Part shown: piece after piece, positions 50,379-58,649 of the stretch | How positions within the stretch are numbered: the stretch's first letter is position 1 | Layout: each line of letters begins with the position of its first letter | Assembly (NCBI RefSeq): GCF_047238125.1 | Contig: NZ_JBDFMH010000001.1 | Location: 2,480,001-2,544,000 of the forward strand | DNA length: 64,000 nt | Direction: 5' to 3' | Source of the DNA: JBDFMH01 sp047238125 | GTDB lineage: Bacteria > Pseudomonadota > Alphaproteobacteria > Sphingomonadales > Sphingomonadaceae | Notes under the pieces: model-generated | What the model was told of the DNA's origin: nothing | Database searches by the model: none | Seen by the model: only the letters and a program-made list of their open reading frames with translations | Program-made: the position numbers and the translations under genes

Positions 50379-50750
50379 ATGATGACGACAGCGGAACTGC
50401 ATCGCCGGCTCTGGTTCGCAGGCGGCGCCAGCGCGATGGCGATCGGTACGGTGGGCATCTTCCTGCCGCTGCTGCCGACGGTGCCGTTCTACATCCTGGC
50501 GGCATTCTGCTTCGGCAAGAGCAACCCCGAATTCGAACGCCGGCTGCTCGCCCACCCGACCTTCGGCCCGCACATTCACGCCTGGCGTGAAAATGGCGCA
50601 ATCAGCCGGCGCGGGAAGGCGGCGGCGGCGATCGGCCTTTCGGGTAGCGCGGCCGGCGGTCTCTATTTCCTGCCCGAACCGTGGCGCTGGGTGCCGCTGG
50701 GCATCGCGATCGTCTGTAGCCTCTGGATCCTGTCGCGCCCGCATCGCTGA
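50379..50750 (+). CDS. YbaN-family (DUF454) membrane protein
   Basis: 123 residues. The family pattern GTVGIFLPLLPTVPFYILAAFCFGKSNPEFERRLLAHPTFGPHI (about 22-65) is clear, with two to three transmembrane helices. YbaN proteins have no established function. The start is a double ATG at 50379 and 50382. It is divergent from the molybdenum hydroxylase operon and 40 bases ahead of the MATE pump gene. Confidence 0.9.
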   Translation: MMTTAELHRRLWFAGGASAMAIGTVGIFLPLLPTVPFYILAAFCFGKSNPEFERRLLAHPTFGPHIHAWRENGAISRRGKAAAAIGLSGSAAGGLYFLPEPWRWVPLGIAIVCSLWILSRPHR

Positions 50751-50790
50751 GCTTTCGCCGCACCGGCCGCTCGCCTAGACGGCGGCCATC

Positions 50791-52176
50791 ATGAAACAGC
50801 ACGAAGCCATCACCACGCCGGCAGGCGGCTGGCGCGCGGAGATCGCGGCCACGCTGACGCTGGCCTATCCGCTGGTGCTGACCAACATCGCATCCGCGCT
50901 GATCCACGCCACCGATGTCGTGCTGCTCGGCCGGCTCGGCGCGCGCAGCCTCGCGGCGGCGACGCTGGGCGTGAACCTGATCAACGCCTGCGTCTTCTTC
51001 GGCACGGGCGTCGTCACCGCCGCCGCGCCGATGATCGCCCGCGAGCTCGGCGCGCGGGCGCATAGCGTGCGCGAGGTGCGGCGCACCGTGCGCCAGGCGA
51101 TGTGGGCGGCAGTCGCGCTCTGCCTGCCGCTCTGGGCGTTGCTGTGGCAGGCAGAGGCGCTGCTGCTGGCGATGGGGCAGGATCCGGCGCTGTCGGCGGA
51201 TGCGGCATCGATGGTGCGCCCGATGATGTTCGGGCTGTTGCCGCTGTTCCTGTTCCTGGTTCTGCGATCGTTCGTGTCCGCGTTGGAACGGCCGATCTGG
51301 GCGCTGGTGATCGGCGCGGGCGCGGTGATCTTCAACGCGGCCGTGAACTACATGCTGATCTTTAGCTTCGGCCTCGGCCTGTTCGGGGCCGGGGTGGGCA
51401 GCGCGCTTGCCAATCTGGCGATGTTCTGCGGGCTGGCGCTGGTGGTGGTGCGCCACCGCCGTTTCCGCCGCTATCATCTGTTCGGCCATGTCTGGCGGGC
51501 GGATTGGCCGCGCTTCCGGGCAATCTGGCGGCTGGGGCTGCCGATCGCGCTGACGCTGCTGTTCGAAGTCACCATCTTCAACGCCGCCGCCTTCTTGATG
51601 GGGCTGATCGGCACCGAGGAACTGGCCGCGCATGCGGTGGCGATCCAGATCTCGGCGCTGTCGTTCATGGTGCCGCTGGGACTGTCGCAGGCGGTGACGG
51701 TCCGGGTGGGCCTGGCGCTCGGCCGCGGCGATCCGCGTGCGGTGGCGCGGGCAGGCTGGACAAGCTGGTGGCTGGGGGTGGGGTTCATGGCGACGACGGC
51801 GCTGGCGCTGGTCCTGGTGCCGCGCCCGCTGGTCGGCCTGTTCCTCGATCTCGGCGATCCGGCCAATGCGCGCACGGTCGCGCTGGCGGTCTCGTTCCTT
51901 GGCATCGCCGCGCTGTTCCAACTGGTCGACGGCGCACAGGCAGTGGGGGCCGGCATGCTGCGCGGCCTGCACGATGCCACCATCCCGATGATCATCGCGC
52001 TGTTCGGCTATTGGATCGTGGGGTTCGGTGTTGGCGTGCCGCTCGCCTTCCGGTTCGGATGGGGCGGGCTCGGTATCTGGATCGGCCTCGCCGCGGGATT
52101 GGCGATCGTCGCCGTGCTGCTGACCACGCGCTGGACGATGCGCGATCGGTTGGGGCTGGTGGCGGGGCCGCGCTGA
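50791..52176 (+). CDS. MATE-family efflux transporter
   Basis: 461 residues with about twelve transmembrane helices in two halves. LTLAYPLVLTNIASALIHATDVVLLGRLG (about 18-46) and its counterpart WRLGLPIALTLLFEVTIFNAAAFLMGLIG (about 246-274) are the paired MATE motifs. Members exchange Na+ or H+ for cationic drugs or other compounds. The short distance after ybaN suggests co-transcription. Confidence 0.92.
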   Translation: MKQHEAITTPAGGWRAEIAATLTLAYPLVLTNIASALIHATDVVLLGRLGARSLAAATLGVNLINACVFFGTGVVTAAAPMIARELGARAHSVREVRRTVRQAMWAAVALCLPLWALLWQAEALLLAMGQDPALSADAASMVRPMMFGLLPLFLFLVLRSFVSALERPIWALVIGAGAVIFNAAVNYMLIFSFGLGLFGAGVGSALANLAMFCGLALVVVRHRRFRRYHLFGHVWRADWPRFRAIWRLGLPIALTLLFEVTIFNAAAFLMGLIGTEELAAHAVAIQISALSFMVPLGLSQAVTVRVGLALGRGDPRAVARAGWTSWWLGVGFMATTALALVLVPRPLVGLFLDLGDPANARTVALAVSFLGIAALFQLVDGAQAVGAGMLRGLHDATIPMIIALFGYWIVGFGVGVPLAFRFGWGGLGIWIGLAAGLAIVAVLLTTRWTMRDRLGLVAGPR

Positions 52177-52197
52177 TCCGCGGCCCCGCGCGACAGG

Positions 52198-52389
52198 TCA
52201 GATCCGGCCGCGCCGGCGATCATAGGCCTTCTTGGCAACATAGGCGCCGCCCAGCACCAGGCCGAGCGGCCCAAGCCGGCGCAGGCCGCCCGCCGCCGCC
52301 ATGCCCAGGATCGCGCCCTTCGTGCCGCCGGTGCCGTCGCGCCGATCGATTTCGCGCCCGACGAGCGCACCGACAATCTTGCCAATCAT
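52198..52389 (-). CDS. Small protein of unknown function (63 aa)
   Basis: 63 residues, rich in glycine and alanine: IGKIVGALVGREIDRRDGTGGTKGAILGMAAAGGLRRLGPLGLVLGG then VAKKAYDRRRGRI. A weak hydrophobic segment (about 38-52) is flanked by basic residues; it may associate with the membrane. Its ATG overlaps the stop of the 76-residue gene upstream by 4 bases, so both are probably real and co-translated. I do not recognise the family. Confidence 0.65.
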   Translation of the reverse strand: MIGKIVGALVGREIDRRDGTGGTKGAILGMAAAGGLRRLGPLGLVLGGAYVAKKAYDRRRGRI

Positions 52390-52616
52390 GCCTTGTTTCC
52401 CTTCTTCTCACTCAACGCCAGGTCCTTGAGTTCGCCGATCCCCTTCAGGACCAGCCAGCCGGTGGCGTAGGTCAGCGCGACCGGCACCGCGATACGCAGC
52501 GCCCCGCCGACAAGCGCGCCCTTCAGCGCGCCATCCCAGCTGGCGTCGTCGCCGTCCGATGCGTCGATGGCGCCGCCGATCAGCGCGCCGAGTGCCGTGG
52601 TCCAGGACATCATCAT
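52386..52616 (-). CDS. Small membrane protein of unknown function (76 aa)
   Basis: 76 residues. Acidic ALGALIGGAIDASDGDDASWDGALKGALVGG is followed by a single hydrophobic helix (LRIAVPVALTYATGWLVLKGI, about 41-61) and a charged tail, KDLALSEKKGNKA. Several methionines at the start leave the exact first codon open. It is coupled to the 63-residue gene by ATGA and lies 62 bases after fumC in the same direction. Function unknown. Confidence 0.65.
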   Translation of the reverse strand: MMMSWTTALGALIGGAIDASDGDDASWDGALKGALVGGALRIAVPVALTYATGWLVLKGIGELKDLALSEKKGNKA

Positions 52617-52678
52617 GCTCCCATGTTCGCCGCCACAGCGCGCGGCGCGGTCGCATGTTCCACGAACGCGATCTCGAA

Positions 52679-54067
<1,389 letters not shown>

Positions 54068-54108
54068 CCCACCGGAACGCGGCTGCGCAGGACTTGGTTC
54101 AGCTTACA

Positions 54109-54250
54109 CCGTCACCCCTGCGAAGGCAGGGGCCCATGGCTGATCGATATGCCACACGGGTCAGGCTGGCGGCACGCCACGGGTTTGCGATCTGCAAAAC
54201 GGCGCGGCCAGAAAAAGAGCCATGGCCCCCTGCCTGCGCAGGGGCGACGG
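54109..54250. repeat. Second inverted pair of the CCGTCGC-CCTGC palindromic repeat
   Basis: Units 54109-54141 and 54216-54250 in inverted orientation, with CCCCTGC/GCAGGGG stems and CCATGG on the inner side, separated by about 74 bases of unrelated sequence. The units match those at 2394-2490. They fill the gap between fumC and sspB. Confidence 0.8.
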
Positions 54251-54265
54251 TCATGGCTTGCTCCG

Positions 54266-54748
54266 CTACTTCTTCCGCGTGAAATCCACCGAGACCACGT
54301 TCGATCCGTCTTCGACCGGCACCGCCACCGGCGCATCGTTGCCGGCCCCGGCATGTTCGGGGGCGTCCTCGTCGTCCGCCTGCGCCTGGAACTGGAGCGC
54401 GAAATTCACTGCCGGATCGACGAACCCGGTCACCGCCGCGAACGGGATCGAAAGCTTCGCCGGCACCTGGTTGAACGACAGGCCGACCTCGAACCCGTCC
54501 GGCTTCACCTTCAGGTCCCAGTAGCGATTCTGGATGACGATGGTCATCTCGTCGGGGAACCGCTCGGTCAGGTGCTGGGGAATATCCACCCCCGGCGCGC
54601 CGGTCTTGAAGGTGATGTAGAAATGATGGTCGCCGGGCAGCCCGCCGCCGCGTTCGACCTCGCCCAGCACGCGGCCGACGACGGCGCGCAGGGCTTCCTG
54701 CACGATCTCGTCATACGGAATCAGGCTGTCTGCAGTGCCATCGGTCAT
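54266..54748 (-). CDS. sspB: ClpXP adaptor SspB (alpha type)
   Basis: 160 residues. LIPYDEIVQEALRAVVGRVLGEVE (about 9-32), HHFYITFKTGAPGVDIP (about 41-57) and PDEMTIVIQNRYWDLKV form the substrate-binding domain of alphaproteobacterial SspB. A disordered acidic linker (about 122-148) leads to the C-terminal ClpX-binding tail NVVSVDFTRKK. It delivers ssrA-tagged proteins to ClpXP. Confidence 0.9.
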   Translation of the reverse strand: MTDGTADSLIPYDEIVQEALRAVVGRVLGEVERGGGLPGDHHFYITFKTGAPGVDIPQHLTERFPDEMTIVIQNRYWDLKVKPDGFEVGLSFNQVPAKLSIPFAAVTGFVDPAVNFALQFQAQADDEDAPEHAGAGNDAPVAVPVEDGSNVVSVDFTRKK

Positions 54749-54787
54749 CGCGCCTTGGTGGACGCCGGGGCGGCGAGGGTCAAGGCG

Positions 54788-54815
54788 TTGCGTGGGGCGG
54801 GCCAGCCGCTATAGG
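54788..54815 (+). promoter_or_regulatory. Candidate promoter of the his gene cluster
   Basis: TTGCGT (54788-54793) and TATAGG (54810-54815) are 16 bases apart, the same geometry and -10 box as the candidate rpmF promoter. The hisB ATG is 10 bases after the -10 box, so the transcript would be nearly leaderless. Confidence 0.45.
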
Positions 54816-54824
54816 CACGCGGTC

Positions 54825-55421
54825 ATGCGCAGCGCCACCATCCACCGCAAGACCGGCGAGACCGATGTCCGCGTCACGATCGATCTGGATGGTGAAGGCC
54901 GCTATGCGGTGCGCACCGGCATCGGCTTTCTCGATCACATGATCGAGCAGCTGTCGCGCCACTCGCTGATCGACGTCGATCTCGACGTGACCGGCGATCT
55001 GCATATCGACCAGCATCACACCACAGAGGACAGCGGCATCGCGATCGGCGAGGCGATCGCCAAGGCGTTGGGAGAACGGCGTGGCATCACCCGCTATGGT
55101 CACGCCTATGCGCCGATGGACGAGACGCTGAGCCGGGTCGCGATCGACATTTCGGGAAGGCCCTTCCTGGTCTGGCGCAGCACCTTCACGCAGGCGAAGC
55201 TCGGCGAGCTCGATACCGAGCTGATCGAGCATTTCTTCCACGCGCTGGCGACGGCGGCAGGCATCACGCTGCATGTCGAGACGCTGTACGGCCGCAACAA
55301 CCACCATATCAGCGAGAGCATCTTCAAGGCGTTCGCGCGCGCGCTGCGCACCGCGGTGACGATCGATCCGCGCAAGGCGGATGCGGTGCCATCCACCAAG
55401 GGCACGCTCGGCGGTGCCTGA
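54825..55421 (+). CDS. hisB: Imidazoleglycerol-phosphate dehydratase
   Basis: 198 residues, monofunctional. RKTGETDVRVTIDLDG, GIGFLDHMIEQLSRHSLIDV (about 37-56), DQHHTTEDSGIAIG (about 65-78) and GRNNHHISESIFKAFARAL (about 158-176) supply the manganese ligands. It catalyses step six of histidine synthesis. It is first in hisB-yciI-hisH-hisA-hisF and overlaps the next gene by 8 bases. Confidence 0.97.
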   Translation: MRSATIHRKTGETDVRVTIDLDGEGRYAVRTGIGFLDHMIEQLSRHSLIDVDLDVTGDLHIDQHHTTEDSGIAIGEAIAKALGERRGITRYGHAYAPMDETLSRVAIDISGRPFLVWRSTFTQAKLGELDTELIEHFFHALATAAGITLHVETLYGRNNHHISESIFKAFARALRTAVTIDPRKADAVPSTKGTLGGA

Positions 55422-55716
55422 TCCCGCGCCGCTGTGCGTGGTGCTGATCACCTATGTCGCGCCGCTGGAGGCGGTTGACGCGCAGATGAAGGCGCACGTC
55501 GGCTGGCTGAAGCAAGCGCTGGCGGCGGACCTGCTGATTCTGGCCGGCCGCCGGCATCCGCGCACCGGCGGCGTGCTGATCGTCCGTGGCGATGCCGGAC
55601 GCGTGAAGGCGCTGGCTGAGACCGATCCCTTCGTCACCTCGGGTGTCGCCGAGATCGAGGTGATCCCGTTCGGCGCCAGCTTCGCCCATCCCGCGCTCAC
55701 CGATCTGATCGGATGA
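55414..55716 (+). CDS. YciI-family protein
   Basis: 100 residues from a GTG at 55414 that lies inside the hisB 3' end. CVVLITYVAPLEAVDAQMKAHVGWLKQALAADLLILAGRRHPRTGGVLIV (about 8-57) is the ferredoxin-like YciI fold with the conserved histidine/aspartate pattern. YciI proteins have no settled role. It ends with ATGA overlap onto hisH, so translation is coupled inside the his cluster. Confidence 0.85.
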   Translation: MPDPAPLCVVLITYVAPLEAVDAQMKAHVGWLKQALAADLLILAGRRHPRTGGVLIVRGDAGRVKALAETDPFVTSGVAEIEVIPFGASFAHPALTDLIG

Positions 55717-56324
55717 CGATCGCGCTGATCGATTATGGCGCGGGCAATCTGCGCTCAGTGGAAAATGCGCTGCGTGCAGCCGGTGCGACCGGGCTTTCGG
55801 TGACGGCCACACCGGAGGCTGTGCGCACCGCAGACCGGATCGTGCTGCCCGGCGTCGGCGCGTTTGGCGCGTGCATGGCCGGCCTTGCCGCGATCCCCGG
55901 CATGGCCGAGGCACTGAACGAGGCCGCGATCGGCCGCGCGCGTCCGTTTCTGGGCATCTGCGTCGGCATGCAGCTGATGGCGGATCGCGGCGAGGAACAC
56001 GGCCTGCACGCCGGGCTTGGCTGGATCGGGGGCACGGTGCGGCCGATCTTGCCGTCCGCCGATGCCAAGGTGCCGCACATGGGCTGGAACGATGTCACGC
56101 CTGCGGGCGATCATCCGCTGATCGTGCCCGGTGAAGCCTATTTCCTGCACGGTTATGCGTTCGACGTAGCCGATCCGGCCGACCGGCTAGCCGGCACCGA
56201 TCATGGCGGCCCGATCACGGCCGCGGTCGGCCGCGACACGCTGATCGGCGTGCAGTTCCATCCCGAAAAGAGCCAGGCCTACGGCCTCGCCTTCCTCGCC
56301 CGCTTTCTCGATTGGATGCCATGA
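55713..56324 (+). CDS. hisH: Imidazole glycerol phosphate synthase, glutaminase subunit
   Basis: 203 residues, class I glutamine amidotransferase. The nucleophile is in FLGICVGMQLMADRG (about 81-95) and the histidine/glutamate of the triad in GVQFHPEKSQ (about 181-190). It supplies ammonia to HisF. Four-base overlaps on both sides (with yciI and hisA). Confidence 0.96.
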   Translation: MTIALIDYGAGNLRSVENALRAAGATGLSVTATPEAVRTADRIVLPGVGAFGACMAGLAAIPGMAEALNEAAIGRARPFLGICVGMQLMADRGEEHGLHAGLGWIGGTVRPILPSADAKVPHMGWNDVTPAGDHPLIVPGEAYFLHGYAFDVADPADRLAGTDHGGPITAAVGRDTLIGVQFHPEKSQAYGLAFLARFLDWMP

Positions 56325-57052
56325 GCCTCATCGTCTTTCCCGCGATCGATCTGAAGGCCGGCCAGGTCGTGCGCCTGGCTGAAGGCGACATGGATCGCGC
56401 CACCATCTATGGCGACGATCCCGCCGCGCAGGCACGCGCTTTCGCCGATCAGGGCGCGGATCATCTCCACGTCGTCGATCTCGACGGGGCCTTTGCCGGG
56501 CACGGCGTCAACGCGGCGGCGGTCGAGGCGATCGTGCGCGCCTTTCCCGGCAAGGTGCAGGTCGGCGGCGGCATCCGCACCCGCGACAGCATCGATCGCT
56601 GGCTGGCGCTGGGGGTCGATCGCGTCGTGATCGGCACCGCCGCGCTGAAGGATCCCGATCTGGTAAAGGCGGCCGCGCGCGACCTGCCCGGCCGGATCGT
56701 CGTCGGCGTGGACGCGCGTGATGGCATGGTGGCCACCGAGGGCTGGGCCGACGTCTCCGACGTTTCCGTCGCCGATCTGGCCGCGCGCTTCTCCGATGCC
56801 GGGGTTGCCGCGCTGCTGTTCACCGATGTCGGCCGCGATGGGCTCCTGAAAGGCTGCAACATCGATGCGACGCTGGCGCTGGCGCGGCGCACCAGTATCC
56901 CGGTGATCGCCAGCGGCGGGGTGAAGGATCTGGGCGACATTCTCGCGCTCGCCCGCCGCGCATCGGACGGCATCGAAGGCGTCATCACCGGCCGCGCGCT
57001 CTATGACGGCACGCTCGATCTGGCCGAGGCGCTGGCCGTGGCGCGCGGTTGA
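56321..57052 (+). CDS. hisA: ProFAR isomerase (HisA)
   Basis: 243 residues from the ATG at 56321, overlapping hisH. The TIM barrel starts FPAIDLKAGQVVRLAEGDMD (about 5-24, with the catalytic aspartate) and has VGGGIRTRDSIDRWL (about 82-96), VGVDARDGMVATEGW (second aspartate) and IASGGVKDLGDI. It isomerises ProFAR to PRFAR in histidine synthesis. Confidence 0.97.
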   Translation: MSLIVFPAIDLKAGQVVRLAEGDMDRATIYGDDPAAQARAFADQGADHLHVVDLDGAFAGHGVNAAAVEAIVRAFPGKVQVGGGIRTRDSIDRWLALGVDRVVIGTAALKDPDLVKAAARDLPGRIVVGVDARDGMVATEGWADVSDVSVADLAARFSDAGVAALLFTDVGRDGLLKGCNIDATLALARRTSIPVIASGGVKDLGDILALARRASDGIEGVITGRALYDGTLDLAEALAVARG

Positions 57053-57065
57053 AGGCGGCCCTGCG

Positions 57066-57845
57066 ATGACGGTCCGCACTCGCGTGATCCCCTGCCTCGA
57101 TGTCGCGGGCGGGCGGGTGGTGAAGGGCGTGAACTTCGTCGATCTGGCCGATGCCGGCGATCCGGTCGAACAGGCGCGGCTCTACGATGCCGCCGGCGCG
57201 GACGAGCTGTGCTTCCTCGACATCACTGCCAGCCATGAAGGCCGCGGCACCATTCTTGACGTCGTCGCACGCACGGCGGCGGTCTGCTTCATGCCGCTCA
57301 CCGTAGGCGGCGGCGTGCGCACGCCAGACGACGCCCGGGCGCTGCTGTTGGCGGGGGCCGACAAGGTGGCGGTCAATTCCGCCGCGGTCGCGCGGCCTGA
57401 GCTGGTGGCGGACATGGCGGACCGGTTCGGCAGCCAGTGCGTGGTCGCCGCGGTCGACGCCCGGCAGGTGGGCGAGGGCAAGTGGGAGATCTTCACCCAT
57501 GGCGGCCGCCGCCCGACCGGGATCGACGCGGTCGCGCATGCGGTGCGGCTGGCATCGCTGGGGGCGGGCGAGCTGCTGGTGACGTCGATGGACCGGGACG
57601 GCACACGTGACGGCTATGATCTCGCGCTGTGCCGCACGATCGCCGATGCGGTCGACGTGCCGCTGATCGCCAGCGGCGGGGTCGGCACGCTCGATCATCT
57701 GGTCGCGGGCGTGATCGATGGCCATGCCAGCGCGGTACTGGCCGCATCGATCTTCCATTTCGGGCAGCATAGCATTGCCGACGCGCATGCCGCACTGGCT
57801 GCGGCCGGGCTGCCCGTGCGCTGCCCGCAGCGTCGGTTTTCTTGA
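57066..57845 (+). CDS. hisF: Imidazole glycerol phosphate synthase, cyclase subunit
   Basis: 259 residues. RVIPCLDVAGGRVVKGVNFVDLADAGDPVE (about 5-34, first catalytic aspartate), VGGGVRTPDDARALLLAGADKVAVNSAA (about 82-109), VVAAVDARQVG (second aspartate) and LIASGGVGTLDHL are present. It joins PRFAR and ammonia to form the imidazole ring. It starts 13 bases after hisA. Confidence 0.97.
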   Translation: MTVRTRVIPCLDVAGGRVVKGVNFVDLADAGDPVEQARLYDAAGADELCFLDITASHEGRGTILDVVARTAAVCFMPLTVGGGVRTPDDARALLLAGADKVAVNSAAVARPELVADMADRFGSQCVVAAVDARQVGEGKWEIFTHGGRRPTGIDAVAHAVRLASLGAGELLVTSMDRDGTRDGYDLALCRTIADAVDVPLIASGGVGTLDHLVAGVIDGHASAVLAASIFHFGQHSIADAHAALAAAGLPVRCPQRRFS

Positions 57846-57846
57846 C

Positions 57847-57878
57847 ATTAACCACGTTTGGGAATCGCGCATTAACCA
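57847..57878. promoter_or_regulatory. Tandem ATTAACCA motifs (possible CtrA half-sites)
   Basis: ATTAACCA occurs at 57847-57854 and again at 57871-57878, a 24-base period, in the 134-base gap after hisF. It resembles the TTAACCAT half-site of the cell-cycle regulator CtrA of alphaproteobacteria. The next start codon, of the mini PEP-CTERM gene, is 101 bases downstream. Confidence 0.35.
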
Positions 57879-57979
57879 GCCAAGCTGCGAGACTCGCACC
57901 GCTTGATCGGAGCTGGCCGGACTCTTGCGACGCTGCGTGAGGCGGGGTGCGTTCTGCCTTGCGACGTGGGGAGTGACGA

Positions 57980-58159
57980 ATGGCCATCCTTTTGCGGGGC
58001 ACGCTGCTGGCGATGGCGGCGATGGCCGCGCCGGCATTCGCCCAGGCGGCGGTGCCGGTGCCCGAGCCGACCGATTTCGCGCTTTTCGCAAGCGGGGTCG
58101 CGGGCCTTCTGATCGGCCGCCACGTCAGCCGCAAGCGCGGCCCGCGCGACGAAGGCTGA
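57980..58159 (+). CDS. Minimal PEP-CTERM protein (59 aa)
   Basis: 59 codons from an ATG with GGGAG 7 bases upstream. Residues 1-24 form a signal peptide (AILLRGTLLAMAAMAAPAFA then QAA). The rest is a PEP-CTERM sorting signal: VPVPEPTDFALFASGVAG, a hydrophobic helix to about residue 46 and the basic tail RHVSRKRGPR. There is essentially no mature passenger between them. It lies between hisF and hisE in the same direction. It should be a substrate of an exosortase, which would release only a very short peptide. Confidence 0.72.
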   Translation: MAILLRGTLLAMAAMAAPAFAQAAVPVPEPTDFALFASGVAGLLIGRHVSRKRGPRDEG

Positions 58160-58197
58160 CTTGACCGGGCAGGGGCGCTCGTCCAACCGCCGCTGCC

Positions 58198-58515
58198 ATG
58201 TCCGATACGCTCGCCCGCCTGGAAGCCGTGATCGCCGCCCGCCGCGCCGCCGGTGATGCGGACACGAGTTACGTCGCCCGGCTGTCCGCACGCGGCACTC
58301 CCAAGATCGCGCAGAAGCTGGGCGAGGAGGCGGTCGAAACGGTGATCGCCGCGCTGGCCGAGGACCGCGCCGCGCTGACCGGCGAGGCGGCCGACCTGCT
58401 GTTTCACCTGTTGCTGCTGCTGGCCGATCGCGGCGTACCGCTAGCTGAGGTACTGGCCGAATTGGATCGGCGCGACGGGCTTTCCGGGATCGCGGAAAAG
58501 GCGGCGCGCGGCTGA
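58198..58515 (+). CDS. hisE: Phosphoribosyl-ATP diphosphatase
   Basis: 105 residues, stand-alone HisE. LARLEAVIAARRAAGDADTSYVARLSARGTPKIAQKLGEEAVETVIAAL (about 5-53) has the conserved KxGEEAxE metal site, and GEAADLLFHLLLLLADRGV follows. It hydrolyses phosphoribosyl-ATP in histidine synthesis. It is separated from hisF by the mini PEP-CTERM gene. Confidence 0.95.
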   Translation: MSDTLARLEAVIAARRAAGDADTSYVARLSARGTPKIAQKLGEEAVETVIAALAEDRAALTGEAADLLFHLLLLLADRGVPLAEVLAELDRRDGLSGIAEKAARG

Positions 58516-58545
58516 TCTGAAGCTGGTTTGAGCCAGCACCGCGGT

Positions 58546-58622
58546 CCGTTCGTCCCGAGCGAAGTCGAGGGACGTCTCACAGGCGCTGCGCAGCGTGGCT
58601 CGACTGCGCTCGACACGAACGG
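58546..58622. repeat. Inverted palindromic repeat (CCGTTCGT...ACGAACGG family)
   Basis: Outer ends CCGTTCGT (58546) and ACGAACGG (to 58622). Inside, GAGCGAAGTCGAG faces CTCGACTGCGCTC. It fills the gap between the convergent hisE and rpoN genes and could act as a terminator. Confidence 0.65.
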
Positions 58623-58649
58623 GGGTGGATGGGTCGGTACCGTCCGACG

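Noticed and set aside
57842..57847. TTGACA as the -35 box of a promoter just after hisF
   Set aside because: No acceptable -10 hexamer lies 16-19 bases downstream; the AT-rich stretch is better described by the tandem ATTAACCA motifs.
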